A DNA stretch of 58,757 bases, taken from positions 1 to 58,757 of the forward strand of contig JAFGTC010000218.1 of assembly GCA_016934335.1 (NCBI GenBank), in the 5' to 3' direction. Made by a program: the position numbers and the translations under genes. The notes beneath the pieces were generated by a model. That model saw only the letters and a list, made by a program, of their open reading frames with translations. It searched no databases and was not told the origin of the DNA. Of this stretch, positions 38,501-53,500 are shown piece by piece. Position 1 is the stretch's first letter. The number at the start of each line of letters is the position of its first letter. The DNA is from Candidatus Omnitrophota bacterium (lineage in GTDB: Bacteria > Hinthialibacterota > Hinthialibacteria > Hinthialibacterales > Hinthialibacteraceae).

Positions 38501-41500
38501 TGGCTCAAAATCTCTCGCCGTCACTTTTGTCACCGCTCAAGATCTCGCGAATCGGTTGAATAATTTAGGTCTTTTACCGGATTCGAAAAAAGTGCAGTAT
38601 GACGCTGGGAAAAAACAACTGACCTATGACGTAAGCCTTGAGCACACTCTCGCCGACGTTCAAGTTCCCATTGATTTCAATCTCAATCTCGAACCATTGG
38701 TGGATGTATTCAGCGATTCAACCGTGCGGCTGCTGGCCACCGGATATCTTCAAGCTTCCTTGGGATTGATCATGGGGCCGGAAGGCGTAGCCCTCGAAAC
38801 GAGCACAACCCTGCAGGAAATTTACGGAGACGATCATGACCGAGTTATCAGCGACAATTTGGCCGTAACCGGCGCGGAGGACGTTTCTCTCATTTCAGGA
38901 CGGCTGACGGACGACGCCCACTTCGACATTTCTATCGATCAAGGTGGAATTATCACAACGGCGGAAGTCACTGTGTACGCCGCACCTTACTCTGATAATG
39001 GGACTGTCATCTCGGGCGCCAACGATAATGTGACTCTTGACGATCTAGTCGACGACATCAACAACTCATTGAAATATGCGAAGGATGCGTCCAGCGATGC
39101 GACGGTCGACCTCACCGGCTTAATCGAAGCGGCGCATGACGGCCAGCGCATCATACTGAAATCAATCAATTCCAACATAGACAGTTTCGAAATTGATTCT
39201 TCCTCGGGCGATCCAGCATTTAACCAGCTCGGGCTTCAACCGGAAAAAGCCTCCACGGTTTATGCCGCCGGCGAGAGAGATGCGATCGTAAAGCTCAGTC
39301 ATGATGCGGTCTTGCATTTCGAAATCAACAACAGCGGTTTGTCAAAAGCAGTTACTATTTCCAAATCAAACACGGCGGAGAACAAATCGTACGCAGATTT
39401 GTTAAACGACATCAATGCCGCCTTGGACGCGGCCAACCTGGAAGACTTGATTTACGCCAGCCGGGAAGGCAATCAAATTGTCTTCAGCGCCGTCGATGAA
39501 TCGGTCTCGACCTTCAAAATTACGCCTGAAACTTCAACCTCCACGGCCGCCATCGCCGTCAGAGAACTTGGATTTGAAGCCGAGCAAATCGCCGGAGTAT
39601 TTCTTGTCGGCGAGAATGACGTTCTATCCCCCTTTGGCCGTCTGACCGCCGACGCCGAGTTCAAGGTCAAAATTAACGATGGCAGCTTTGTCACCGTGAA
39701 CATCGACGCGGATGACACCAATGGGACGAACGACGCGAATGGAAATTCCAAGGGAGACGTAGGCTTTGATCCCGATACGGCGGTTGCCAACGCCTCCATT
39801 GAAGACCTGGTCGAAGATGTCAACAACGCGCTTCCCGGGGCTTTGAGCGGCAAGATAGTCGCAGATTACGACGGCCAGAAGATTATTCTGAGAGCTGCCG
39901 ACGACTCTGTGTACAAAATCGAAATCAGCGCCGATGCGGACGATCCAGCCGCAACAGAGATGGGATTGAGCGCGAATCAAACGGTTGAACCCGAATTAAT
40001 GCTGATCGCGAACAACAATGCGCCTTCCTATTTCGGCCCCAGGGCGGCGGCGAATTTTGACCTGGAGATTGGAGACGGCTCGTTTGTGGGGACGCATTCA
40101 ATCTCGGTTGGGGCCGAAGAACTCATCGATAACTTGGAGGGAACTCAAAGCAACCGCACCAATACGCTGGACAACCAATCCGTCTTCGCTTTGGTTAATG
40201 ACGTCAATCACGTTCTCGAGGACGCTTTCAGCGTTGATGGACTTTCGGACGCACTGCTGTGGAGCCCCATACAGGCTCTCCAGGATGGAAACCGCTTGGC
40301 GCTAAGGGCAGTTGATTCGGAGATTATAACAGGATCCGATCTGACTTCGTTTACATTGGAGGGCGGCGCCAGTTTCGATATTGTACTGAACGGCGGCAGC
40401 CCCATCAGCATCTCCGTTGACGAGGTTTCATCGGATAATCCCGACATTAATGATGTTGTCGCTAACGTCAATCTGGCGTTGTTCGACGCGCTGGGCGGCA
40501 AGGTAAGAGCGGAAGCGAATGGGAATGCGATTCGATTTCGTACGATCGATTCATCGGTCGTTATCGATTCCGTCAACGGCGGTGACTTTGGATTCGATGG
40601 AACCGAGACCGCAGCGAGCGATACGATAAGCGATTTCACCATCCATATTGCGAATGGATCGGATCCAGCCGTAACAGACTTGAAACTCCGCCCCTTGGAC
40701 GGGCCGTCCGTCTTATCCGGCGCCGTCGATATTGACGCCGACAACGCCGATTTAGTCATCTATACGCGAGACGGCGGCGTATATCCAGTTGAATTGGACG
40801 GCGCCCAAAACATCGGGGATATCATAAACGCCATCGAAAACACGATTGACGCTTCCAGCGGGACGACCGATAAAGTCACCGTCGAAATCAACGGCTCGGC
40901 CTTGGATCTTGTCGAACTTGCATCGGATGCAGTGGTATTAAAGGCAGGCGCTCCGTCGCCCACGTTAACGAACGGACATACCGCGACCTTCACGATCATT
41001 GTCGACAATGGCACGCCTGTCCCGGTTTCCGTATCGGCAGGCGGTTCTGATCTTTCTGGAGTGGATCTCGAGAATGCTATCAATACGGCCTTATCGGCCA
41101 AAGGCTTGGGGGCGATCACGGCAAGTCACGTTGACGGCGTTTTGACGCTTTCCTCAGATTTCAGCGACTGCAAAATCATTACGCTGACAACAGAGGCCGA
41201 TGATCCAACCGCCGCAGAACTAGGCTTTAAAGAAACCCAAACCGCCGTCTTCCGAGTCGATACGCTCCATGGCTCGCCCAGCGGTTTGTGGCTAGGGCTC
41301 TTCGCCGCGGATTCCAATTTGCTCGACATCTCCGAGGGCGTGCTTCCGGATGGGCGAATTGAAGGCGACTCCATCGGTTCGGAAGAAATCATCAATCGTT
41401 TCTTTGTGCGGCAGGTCGATTCGGAAACCGATATTCTCAGCGCAGACGCCGTCATTTCCGCCTTGCCTCATTTGACGGAAGGCGTGACGCCGATTACCTT

Positions 41501-44500
41501 CAATTTCACTTCCCAGGCGAATAAAGCCCGTTTTAACGTCAGCATCAACGAGATTGGCGCCCAAACCGTGCAATTAAACTCTGCATTCAACAACATCCAT
41601 TATCTTGTGAACGGTCCACATGGCATTAATGAAAAATTGTCTCAAATTGACGCTGATCCATCAGATCTTGATCCCGATATTTCTGGAAAGTTGGGGGATT
41701 ATATCCATGCTTATGTGCAGGGAGACAAAATTGTCTTCGAAGCGACTGATTTGGCTGTGAATAAATTCACCATCACAGCCGAAGCCGATAATTATTTTGG
41801 ATTGGATGCAAGTCAAACATCGGTGAATGGCATTGAAGCGGAAGCCCTGTTTGGTTTTGTAGGGGTCAGTTTGACTGGAAATGGAAAAATGGAAGGAGAA
41901 GTCGGCATATCGCTGGACGATCCCAGTGGAGACGAAGAAATCACATTGACCGACTTGCTGCTGGCTTTGAGCGACGGAGACGGCGACGGACTTCCCGATC
42001 TTGATACCGTTATTAAGCATCCAACCTTCGAATCGCCTTCCGGAAAAATCGAATTGGAAGTTTCGTTGAGTCCTGATCTAAGCGCCATCGGTTTGTCGAG
42101 CGATGCAAAAATTGAACTGGCAGTCGAAAATTTCGGTAATCCCTTCACGACCGATGCAGTCTACCTGACCGGAGAAAATTCTGTCATTTCCACCTACGAT
42201 TTAAGCGAAGACGCCGTCTTTGCTCTCCGCATCGACAATGGTCCGGAAAAAACCATTACTGTAGCGAGCGGGAATAACGCCGATTCAACGGAACTCGAAG
42301 GGAAAATCAATCAAGCCCTGGACATGGCGGGATTAGCGGACAAACTCAGCGCTTCCATTACGGGCGGCCATGTACAATTGACGGTTCTTGACGAAGCCAT
42401 CGGCGTCATCGCCTTATCCGCCGCGGCGGATAGTACGGCCGTATCGGAACTGGGATTCGATACCACTCAGACGTCCGTCAATCCAAAGAAAGCGATCATC
42501 AATCTTACGGAATTCGATTTAGGCAGCCTGGCCCAATTTAATGAAATCGACTTCAGCAACATTTTGCTGGTGTTGAAACAGGCGGCGGACTTTCTATCTC
42601 AATATGCGGATCAAGAATATTTAGATACAGAAATTCCGGTCATCGGCGTCAGCCTCAACGACTTGTTGGGCGTAGCAGACCGGTTCACCCAAGCCGTCGA
42701 AGACATCGAACAGAATCCCGCCTTAACGATCCAATTCGTCGAACAAAAGATGCGAGAAACTTTTGGATTACCCGAAGGATCCAGCGCATTCACCTTGGAT
42801 ATTGTCGAGGTCGACGCCGATCTCGATTCCGTACTCGAGACGCTTTTACGCGTGGATTTACACTTGCCGCTTAGTTTCAGCAAGGCGCTTCCCATCGGCT
42901 TCGATTTGGATTACGAAGCATTCCGCCTGGAAGGCGAAGCAGGACTGGGAGCGTCAGGCTCACTCGATGTCAATTTAGGATTGGGCGTCGATCTCTCTGA
43001 TCCGCAGGATGTGTATTTATTCCACAGAAACACAGGCATTTCGGGCGAATTAAACGCCGCTGCGGATACGCTGACCTTTAACGCCGCCATTGGCCCCTTA
43101 GGCGTTTTCATCGATGAAGGGAATGCAGAATTTGGCATCGATTTCGACTTTGCGCATCAAGACGGATACGACGCAAGCCAAAACAACAGCACGATATCGC
43201 TGGAGGATGTTTCCAGCATCTTTGATCAGTTTGATCCTGCGTTGACGGGCTCGATCAACCTTATCCTGCCGCTTTACGCTCCCACGCCATCCAATTATCT
43301 CGGCGACATCGGCTACGAAGCGACCCTGTCGCTCGGAAGCCCCACGCTGCAGATCGAAGACACGATCAAACTTCCTGATTTAACCGGATTGAATTTCGAC
43401 GATTTCGATCTGTTTAACAATCTGCCGCTGTTGATCGATGCGTTCGATCTGTTCCTGGACGGCGTACAGGATATTATGGACGGCGAGATATTTGGATTGA
43501 GCCTTCCCTTTATCGGCGATAACTTGAGCGGCGCCGCCGACTTTATCGAAGATTTACAAACAGGGATCATTCACCCCTTCCGGGATTGGGTTGAAAACGC
43601 GCCCGAAAGGCTCGGTGAACTGGTTCAGAATTTCCTCTTCGCGGCCTTAGGCCCCGGCGACGCGGGATTGGAGAATTATGATTTTGGAATTTCGGATGGA
43701 TTGGACATCTTAAAGAACTATGACGGCAGCGATCTTGAAGACAAAACTTCCTATAGCGATGACGATGTCGACGCCGCCATTCATTACTGGGGATTGGGCT
43801 CGGAAACGGAGAATGATGACGGAACCGATTTCGCCCAATGGGATTTCCGACTGGGGACAAGTTATGAACCGGACGTCGATATCGACTTCGACATCGGCTT
43901 CCCCGCTTTGGGGCTCGAATCCGACGCCAACTTAGGGCTGAACCTCGACTGGGAGTTGATAACAGGTCTGGGCATCAGTTTGGATGACGGCGCTTATTTG
44001 AATATCTCGCCGGATCCGGAGAATGACGGAGCGAATCCGGAATTGATCGTAAACTTGGACGCTTACATCCTGCCGGAATCCATCCTCACAGGTCGTCTTG
44101 CTTTTCTGCAATTGGAGATTAAGAGTCGCGGAGACGATTTTGACGGAGATGCAAATGACAACCGGCTTGTGGAAATGGGGAAAGTTACTGAGCCGTCCGA
44201 CGGCGATCCCACCATGTTCCACGCAGAATTTTCGGTTGATTTAATCGAAAAAGAAGCGTCCGGCGATGACGCCAAAAAACTGAGTTTCACTGAACTGGGC
44301 AGTCTGGGCGTGAACCTCGGATTGTCGGCCGATGCGGAGGTAAATCTCGATTTAACCGCGAAATTCAATGAAGACATCATTCCTGATACAGTAGCCTCGC
44401 TGCTGCCTTCCATCAATGCGCAATTTGTACTGGATTGGCATCAAGACTTCTTATCCGACGAAGGCAAAAACTTTGACCTGGCCGACGGACTTGAACTGGT

Positions 44501-47500
44501 CGAATTCCGAGACGTGGATATCGATCTCGGATCCTTTTTAGGAGATACATTAGGGCCCTTTGTCGAGAAAATTCAAGAAATCACCGGCCCCATCCAACCG
44601 GTCATCGACATCGCGACGATGCGAATTCCAGTGCTTTCCGATTTAGCCGGACGAAAAATCACGTTGATCGACATCGCCGGGATGACGGGCTATGTGAACC
44701 CCGCGCTGATCTATGCCATCGCCGATATCATTACGTTCGTGAATAAGATTCCCGCCTCGCCTGGAGAACTGATCATCCCGCTGGGCGACTTCAATATTTT
44801 TGACAAAGACGCCGGCTCGACCGCCGAGTTTGCCGAGCAGTTAAGCAGTCCGAATTTCAATCTGTCAAGCGACAGCGATAGTTTCAAAATAAATGACTTC
44901 CTGCCGGATGATTTGGATCTGAACAAGGTTCTCGGCGAGATTGATAATCTCATCGGCGGCTCTTCCGGTCAAAAGAAAAAAGACGCCGAATTAGTGAAAA
45001 GCGTAGTCAGCGGCAGCAGCGGCGAATCCGGTTGGGCGTTCCCGTTCTTAGAAGATCCATCGGAAATCTTCGGCGTTCTGCTGGGCCGCCCCATGACTCT
45101 CGTCACCTACGATCTGGCGCCCTTCAGTATGGAATTTCGCTACAGGCAGAGTTTCCCCATTTGGGGGCCGCTGTTCGCCGTGATTACCGGCGAAGCGGGC
45201 TTCTCCATTGATTTTGCTTTCGGGTATGACACGGAAGGCATTGCGCGCTTTATCGATTCGTATAATCCATTGGATCTCATCACGGGATTCTTCGTCAGCG
45301 ACACCGATCTGCCCAAAGGAACCGGCGGGACCGATGTTCCGGAAGTAACGGCATCCGCCGGAATATTCGCCGGCGCCGAGATCAACCTGGGCGTAGCCAG
45401 CGCCGGGGTTGAAGGCGGAATCATCGCCACCATCAATTTCGATTTGTTTGATCCGAACCGGGACGGCAAAGTGCGGATCGATGAATTGGTGAATACGTTC
45501 CTCTATGAAGTTCGAACAGGGAATCCTGTGTTGGCGCCTATGGCTATTTTCGACATCTATGGCGATGTCTCCGCCCAGTTGCGCGCCTTCATCAAATTTT
45601 TATTCTTCGAAAAAACATTCAATATCACCCCTCCCATCACTTTATTTGAATTCAGCATCCCCTTTGATCGAGAACCCATCCTCGCTACGGAGCGGGGCGA
45701 CGATGCTCTTCTATTACACATCGGCCCCAATTCGGAGGCCCGCCTCAATGGAAATACGAATGATTTCGGCGAAACGATCAACGTGGATTATTCGGGCGGA
45801 GAATTCGAAGTATGGTCGAACGAACTCGGCGTTCCTCAATCCATCGCCCAGGAATATTCGGGCAATAAGATTATCGTGTATGGCGGCGAAGGCGACGATA
45901 TCATCAATATTAATGTGGGCAATAACGCCATTCCCGTCGAAATCTATGGCGGGAGCGGGAACGATAAAATCACCGTCACGGGCGATGCGATCGTCACTGT
46001 CTTCGGCGATTTGGGGAATGACGTCATCGCAACAGGCAATGGCGCCGACGTGATTTACGGCGGTCTGGGTGATGATACTATCACATCAGGCGGCGGCGAC
46101 GATATCATCTTCGGCGATACGGGCTCTCTTCGCATGGCGGACAATGGGCAAAAAGAACGCATCCGCAGTTTGGTGGGCGACCAGGACGGCGCGGATACAA
46201 TCAAGAGCGGCGGCGGCAATGACATCGTTTTCGGCGGCGGCGGCGCGGATACGGTGTACGGCGACGATGATGCGACTCTCTCCGGCGATCCAGCCAACGA
46301 CAATGACCTCATCTTTGGAGACGGCGGACGCTTCGATTTCGATGAAAACGGTCAAATCCCCCACAACAGCCCGACCGTAGACATCAGCAAACTCAAAGTC
46401 AGCGGTTTAGTGGGCTATGACGACAAGTTGTTTGGCAATGCGGGGATGGACACGATCCTCGGCGGCAAGGGAAATGACTTGATCGACGGCGGCGCGGGCG
46501 ACGACCAACTGCTCGGCGATGCCGGCTTCGATACGATCTACGGCGGCAGCGATCAGGATGATATTTGGGGCGGTTCGGAGGATGACATCATCTTCGGCAA
46601 GAGAGATCCGGAGGCGACTGAGTATGATGATCTGGATGGATCCGGCGACGAACCTCTCGAATCATCGCCGGATGGAGCCGACAACATATACGGTGAAGCG
46701 GGCAACGACTTTATCCGCGGCAACGCAGGAGCCGACATCGTCTATGGAGATCGCGGCGCCGATATCATCTTCGGCGACGAAGACGACGATACCATTTACG
46801 GGGAGGGCGATTCGGATATTATCTTTGGCGGAAAAGACTCCGACATCATCGTCGCCGGTGCGGGAAATGATATCGTCTTTGGCGATGACGGACTCGTCGG
46901 CTATTTCGGATTCTTCACAGAAACTCCCGGATCCCAGTATGTCGATATAGGAATTTCCGGCTCCCGCATTCGCGCGGACGGCGCGACTGGCAATAAACTG
47001 ATTGGAGATGGAGATGAATCGCTGTTCGATGCTTTTTCAGGCCTTGACGACGGCCTCGAATTGACTCGCGACGTATTCATCACGCAAGTCAAAGATTCGG
47101 ATGGAGACGATATTATCGCCGGCGGCGAGGGTGATGACATCGTGCTCGGCGGCGCGGGCAATGATTGGATTGGAGGAGACATCCCCATTATTCAAACCGA
47201 TGAGGATGGTTCGCCAAAGATTTTCTCAGACGGCGACATCGATTTGGGAGGCGGCGATTGGGTTAAGTTGATTACTGAACTTCCGGATATCAATCCGTTC
47301 GGCGACGATGTTCTGATCGGCGACGGCGGAGGCATTCTACAATACCAGCGGCAGTTCCGCACGATCGCCACGATCGAAGACGCCAGTCATCCGGGCATCG
47401 ATCACATCTTCGGCGACAACGGCGCCGACATCGCTTTCGGAGGGACTAGCGGCGATGTCGTCTACGGCGGGCATCGCGCCGCGCTTGGCGCCGTGGAGGA

Positions 47501-50500
47501 AGAACTGGATGAAAACGGCGATCCGATTCCAGGCGAATATGACGACGCCGATATATTGTTAGGCGATAACGGCCGCATCGATCTTTTCTATGGCCAAGTT
47601 TACGCCATAACAGCGACGGATCAGGTTGAAAATACAGGCGGCGCCGACCAAATGTACGGGCGGGAGGATGACGACATTATTTTGGGCGGCGTGAATAATG
47701 GAGGATCGGATGAGTTGGAGGGAGACGACGGCGATGACGTGATTCTCGGCGACAACGGCGTTTTGGAATTCGGCTTGGGCGCCGTGGAACTCATAGCGGA
47801 GAATGAAGCGACGCTGGAACTCGGCGAACTTGAATCCGATCCCTATTTTTACATCAAAATCAATGATGAATCCGCCGCCAAAGTGACAGTGCCGAAAGCC
47901 GATTATGAAGACATGGACGCCCTGGTCGCCGCCATCGAAACAGCTTTAGAAGCGGCCGAGCCCATTGACGGCTCGGCGTCCGTCGATCTGAGCGGCATAA
48001 TTGATGTGGGGTATTCCGGTCAGCATATTACACTTAGCAAAATTGACGGAAGCGTCGAGCGATTCTTAGTGACCACGACATCGAGCGGAGAGTTGGGATT
48101 CGATATGCGGCAGACGGCCCCCGATCTGTCAAAGTTGGATCGCATCCGATCGACGCCTTATGACGATTTGGACAATGATCCTCCCACGCCCGCCGGCGGA
48201 TTGGGCGGAGTGGACATTATTTCCGGAAACGCCGGCCAGGATGTCATCATTGCGGGAGTGGGCGGCGATACGGTCTATGGATACGACGATGACGATTCAG
48301 GCATTGAAACGGATGAAGCGGATGTGATTCTTGGTGATAACGGCCAGATCGACCTATTGACGCCGCAAGACAAAGAAGGCGAGATCATCGTCTTTGGCGG
48401 AGCGGTGGAGCGCATCGCGACGACCGACGACGATAACGACACAGGCGGCGGCGATACGATTCGCGGAAATATAGGAGATGACATTATTCTCGGCGGCGTG
48501 AACGGCGCTTCGGACGGCTCCGATTACTTGTATGGAAACGAAGACGACGATGTGATTCTCGGCGATAACGGCGTGCTGCTTTTCAATGAAGACGGAGATC
48601 TTTCAGCCGTCGATCGCATCTATACCTCGCCTTACAATCTGGCGCAGGACGCTCTTCTGGGCGGCGTTGATTACATTTACGGCAACGCCGGCCGCGACGC
48701 GGCCTTCGGCGGCGTTGAAGGCGACTTTATTTACGGCGACGACGATTCAGCGGGGGCGGGCGCTCTTGATCTTAATGACATCCTTGTCGGCGATAACGGC
48801 GAAATCCTGCTTTCGGGCCGCATAATTGGGAAAATTTTAATACTCGACAGCGCAGTCAACTACATCACAACAACTGACGACGAAGAAACAAGCGGGGCCG
48901 GCGATCTCATCATGGGGAACGCCGGTTCGGACATTCTTATCGGCGGAGTCAACGACGGCGGGATCGATCGACTCCATGGCGACGCGGATGCTCCAGACGC
49001 GGATGCTCCAGGTTTGTATGACGCCGGCGATACGATTTTAGGCGATAACGGCCTTCTCGATTTTGATGACGGCGATGGCAACCTGACGACTCTTGATTTA
49101 ATTCAAACATTTGATACAGGCGTTCTTGGTGCGAAAGATTTCATCTTAGGCAATGATGGAGACGACATCGCCATGGGAGGAACGGGGGGAGACGTTATCT
49201 ATGGCGATTTCTACGCCGAGATAGATGCAAACGGTGATGTAGCCGGCGATATACTGAAATCGCCGGCGCCCGGCGAGGACATCCTTATGGGCGACGGAGG
49301 CGAAATTGCCTATGTCAATGGCGATTTCAACGTCATTCGAACCATCGAGACGAATCAAGGCGGCTTCGACATCGTCCAAGGAAACGACTTATCCGACATA
49401 ATTATGGGCGGCTTTGACGGCGATTGGCTTTACGGCGAAGCCCCCTTTGACGATCTCGATCTTGTCATGGATGACGAAGGCGCCTCGCGAGGAGGCGATG
49501 ACTGGATTTTGGGCGACAACGGCCGTCTTGATTATATGCTGTCTGAAGATCATGTCGCCGGGCGCCCCGACATCCCCGATCCAGTAACGCTGGACAATGA
49601 ATCGAATCCCGATCAAAGCACTTTGGATAGAGTGACTACGACCGATCCCACCGACGGCGGCGAGGACGTCATCCGCGGCAATGCCGGCGACGATGCAATC
49701 TTCGGCGGGACGAATAAAGACCTTATCTGGGGAGATACGTCGGATGAACATCCGGACTACAATGACGGTCATGACGGCGACGACCTAATTTTTGGAGACC
49801 ACGGCAAAATCTATCCGACTGTCGAAATGGAAACGCTGCCGGGAGAAGCAGAAAACCCCTACTATGATCCTGATCTTGTCAACAATAATTTCTTCGCGAT
49901 CGATACCAATAAAGACGATCTGGGCGGCGATGATGTGATCTTCGGCAACGGCGGCAATGACGCCATTCTCGGCCAGCAGGGCGATGATGTCATGTTCGGC
50001 GGGACGGATTCCGACATCATCATCGGCGGTCATAACATCGCCGGCCAAGCGAGTGAAAGCGACGCTGAGCAGGCTCATGATGAATTGGATGATATGGATG
50101 AAGCTTTGAAACATTCGATCACTTCAGGTGTTCTGGCTGACAAAAATCCAATCGCGGAACACGACATGAATGACGTTATGGACGGCGGCGGCGGCGACGA
50201 TATCATGACGGGCGACAACGCCATCGTTATTCGACAGGCCGATTCGGTGAGCCCACGTTACCAACTTCTCCGGGATGGAGAATTGTACGTCATGCAAGAA
50301 GAGGATCTGGGGGGCTTATATCCGGTTGACGCCGGCTTCCTGCCTGACATCCTATCCACGCCCCAAAGAAAACCGGAGTCGGACGTCGGATACACGATTC
50401 TGTTGCTGGATCATTCGGACGCCATCCAAATCGATGCTGCTGAACAGCCGTCGAATCCCCGCGTATTCGGAAATGACGTCATGGCCGGCGGCAGCGAAGA

Positions 50501-53500
50501 CGACGAGATGTTCGGCCAATCAGGCGACGACATCATGCAAGGCGACGGTTCAATCGCCCTGGTGGACGACGACGACGAGGTCATCGAGTTTGATCCGTCC
50601 CCCGATGCGCCTCCACTATTTACAATCTATGACGATCCTTCCGAACCGATGACTTACTTCGAAATCGTAGACCAGGAGCGAAATGAAGATTTATCTGACG
50701 CTCAATATGAAATGAGGCTGCTATTCAGCGTAGAGGAGAGCGAGAGCGACGGCGATGATTACATGGAGGGCGACGGCGGCAATGACAGAATGTATGGCGA
50801 TCTCGGCCAGGATGACATGATCGGAGGCGCTTCCAACCTCTATGGCCTGAACGAAGAGGGCTTGATCTTTTATTCGGATTCCGCGGCCGAGCTGGCAAGC
50901 GATTTGCGCCCTGACGGCGCCGATCTAATGTACGGCGGCGCCGGCAATCCCGATCGTCTGGCGAGAAACGATTACTTGGGATCCGGGACAAATAATGCGC
51001 CGAAAGACGAATCTCTCATTTCTCTCAACAATCGACATGCTCGCGACGCCGACTCGATTCTGGGAGATAACGGAAATATCTACCGACTCGTGGAAGTGGT
51101 CGATTCGGAGAATCACACGGAATACCTTACATTCAATTATGACGCCTTTTACAACGGTGACATCCGAATCATACCGCGGGCTGTGGAATTGATCGATTAT
51201 GAATATGAGTTTGCGTTTGATGGGACATCTGTTTCAGCGGTCTTTGAAGGAATCGGCTTTGGCGATCTGATTTATGGGGAAAGCGGCGACGACTCTATCC
51301 ACGGAATGACGGGGGATGACGTCATCTTCGGAAACAGCGAAGACGACGACCTCTATGGCGAGCAAGGCGGCGATTGGATCTCGGGCGGCACAGGCGAAGA
51401 CGGCATTCTCGGCGATGACGGTTTGATCAAAACCAGTCGAAACGATCTCAATGCGGAGCCGCTTTATGGAATCGCCGCCCTCAACCCGGATCAAGGCGCC
51501 TTAAAGAACAATGAGGATGCGGATCCCTATGCGTTAAATGCGGAAGTTACAACGCCCGGCAATATTCAAAGAGCGGTCATCAATGTGGAAAACGAACTCA
51601 AGAAGACAATCGACCTCGTTGCTTTTAATCTAGAGAACGACGACATCCCCGTTAACGATATTATTTACGGAGGGCTCAACAATGACTGGATCCATGCGGG
51701 AGACGGCGACGACGCGGTGCTGGGCGGTGAAGCGCTGCCTCTCTACTATGAAGCTAGGACGTATGACGCGCAGGGAAATCTTGTACAAGATTATGGATTT
51801 GAACAAATCAATGAACTTCTTCAAAAACAGCAAAACGAAGCGCCGGATAATCCCTCCGATTTGACGGAGAATCCCTTCTGGTTCGCCATCGCGCCCTACA
51901 ACCCCGGCGATATTCTGGTCTATGATGGCAAGGAAATCATCGACGGCAACTTTAAGACGGGGAAGACGCGCCAGGAATTTAATCTCTACGACGAGTTTAA
52001 TCCACGCCGCAAAATCATGTTGGATGCGAATGGAGAAGCGGTGGAGACGGAAGCGGAGGCCGTGTTTGACTTCCTGCTCAACTTCGATGAAGCCGAAGGG
52101 CCCGACGGCTATCCCTACTTGGGTGACAACGAAGTTGCGCTGCCGACGGACGGCGATGACCGCATCTTCGGCGATTTGGGCAACGATTGGATCGTCGGCG
52201 GAACCGGCCGAGATCACATATACGGCGGCCGCGGCGACGATCTTCTCAATATGGATGATAACCATGATTCGGGCGCCGGAGGAAAGGTCAAGCCTCATGA
52301 TCCCCCTCAAGATGCGCTCGATAATACACAATCCGATGAGTATCAGGCCTACGCGGATATCGCCTATGGCGGAGGAGGACGCGACGTCCTCTTAATGAAT
52401 ACGGGCGCCGATCGCGCCATTGACTGGGTGGGCGAATACAACAGTTACCTTGTACCTTTCAGTCCTTTCGGCGCGTTTCATATCAGCCGTACTTTGCAGC
52501 CTCAATTGCCGGAATTCCTCTATGCTCTTTCCGAAAGCGATGGACTCGACGTCACGGTTCCTGACGGGGCGCGCTATGTGGAGCAAAACGCCCAGGACGA
52601 CCGCATCGATGAACCCGATCCATTGCGCGACGGCGAGCCTTACGGCGAATTGGGCATGGTCCGCCAGACAGATTTTGATTGGCAGGAGCAAACCGGCGCT
52701 CCGAATGATCCCCAGCCCGGCAATTATCAGGGAAAACGCGAGATCATGCGCCGCGAACTGTTTACCGACGACAGCGTAACCTCGCATTTCAGCGCGGATG
52801 CAGGCGAATGGAGCATCCTCAACGGCGCTTATCAAGCGGCGCCGGAAGCGCGCGGCGAGGAAGCGGTCAGCATCTATCATTTGGATGAGATGCAGCCCTC
52901 TTATATGGAGATTCTCGCGACGGTCAACCTTGATAAAGCCATGAAGGGATATCAATCCAACGCCTTTATCATTTTCGATTATCAAAGCGAAACCGATTTC
53001 AAATTCGCGGGCGTCGATGCGGGGCTCAACAAGATTCGCATCGGCCATCGCACGGAAGACGGCTGGATTGTCGATGTTCAAACCAATATGCAATTCAAGG
53101 CGAAGGCCGATTTGAATTTAACTCTGGTTATGGATGGAGCGACGGCGACCATATGGGTGAATGAAGATAAACATGCAAGCTTCGATTTTGGGAATCCATT
53201 GAACGATGGATATATCGGTTTGGGAAGCGATAACTCCGCAGCCCGTTTCGATGAATTTCAAGTGCAAAAGCTGACGCCGGATCTCACATTCTCCATTCCG
53301 ATCGATTTCTCCTCGGCCGAAGAAAATCCCTTTACGCCGAAACTGGGCGATTGGCGAATCGATGAAAAAAGAGAAGAGTACGAAGGAGATATCCTTCCCG
53401 GCGGCGATTTGGCGATTTCAACTTTGTCTCTCGATGTTGCTCCCTCATCTATGCTTGAAATGGAAGCATTCATTCAAACATCCGATCAGGCGGGGCTTGT

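Noticed and set aside
45881..52260. CRISPR array or DNA-level tandem repeat
   Set aside because: The repeats are diverged at DNA level and in frame; they are protein repeats (RTX) and no direct repeat/spacer pattern exists.
51630..53093. Two minus-strand open frames of 233 codons each
   Set aside because: Both are antisense to the RTX and LamG-like regions of the giant protein; no homology or start signals are seen.
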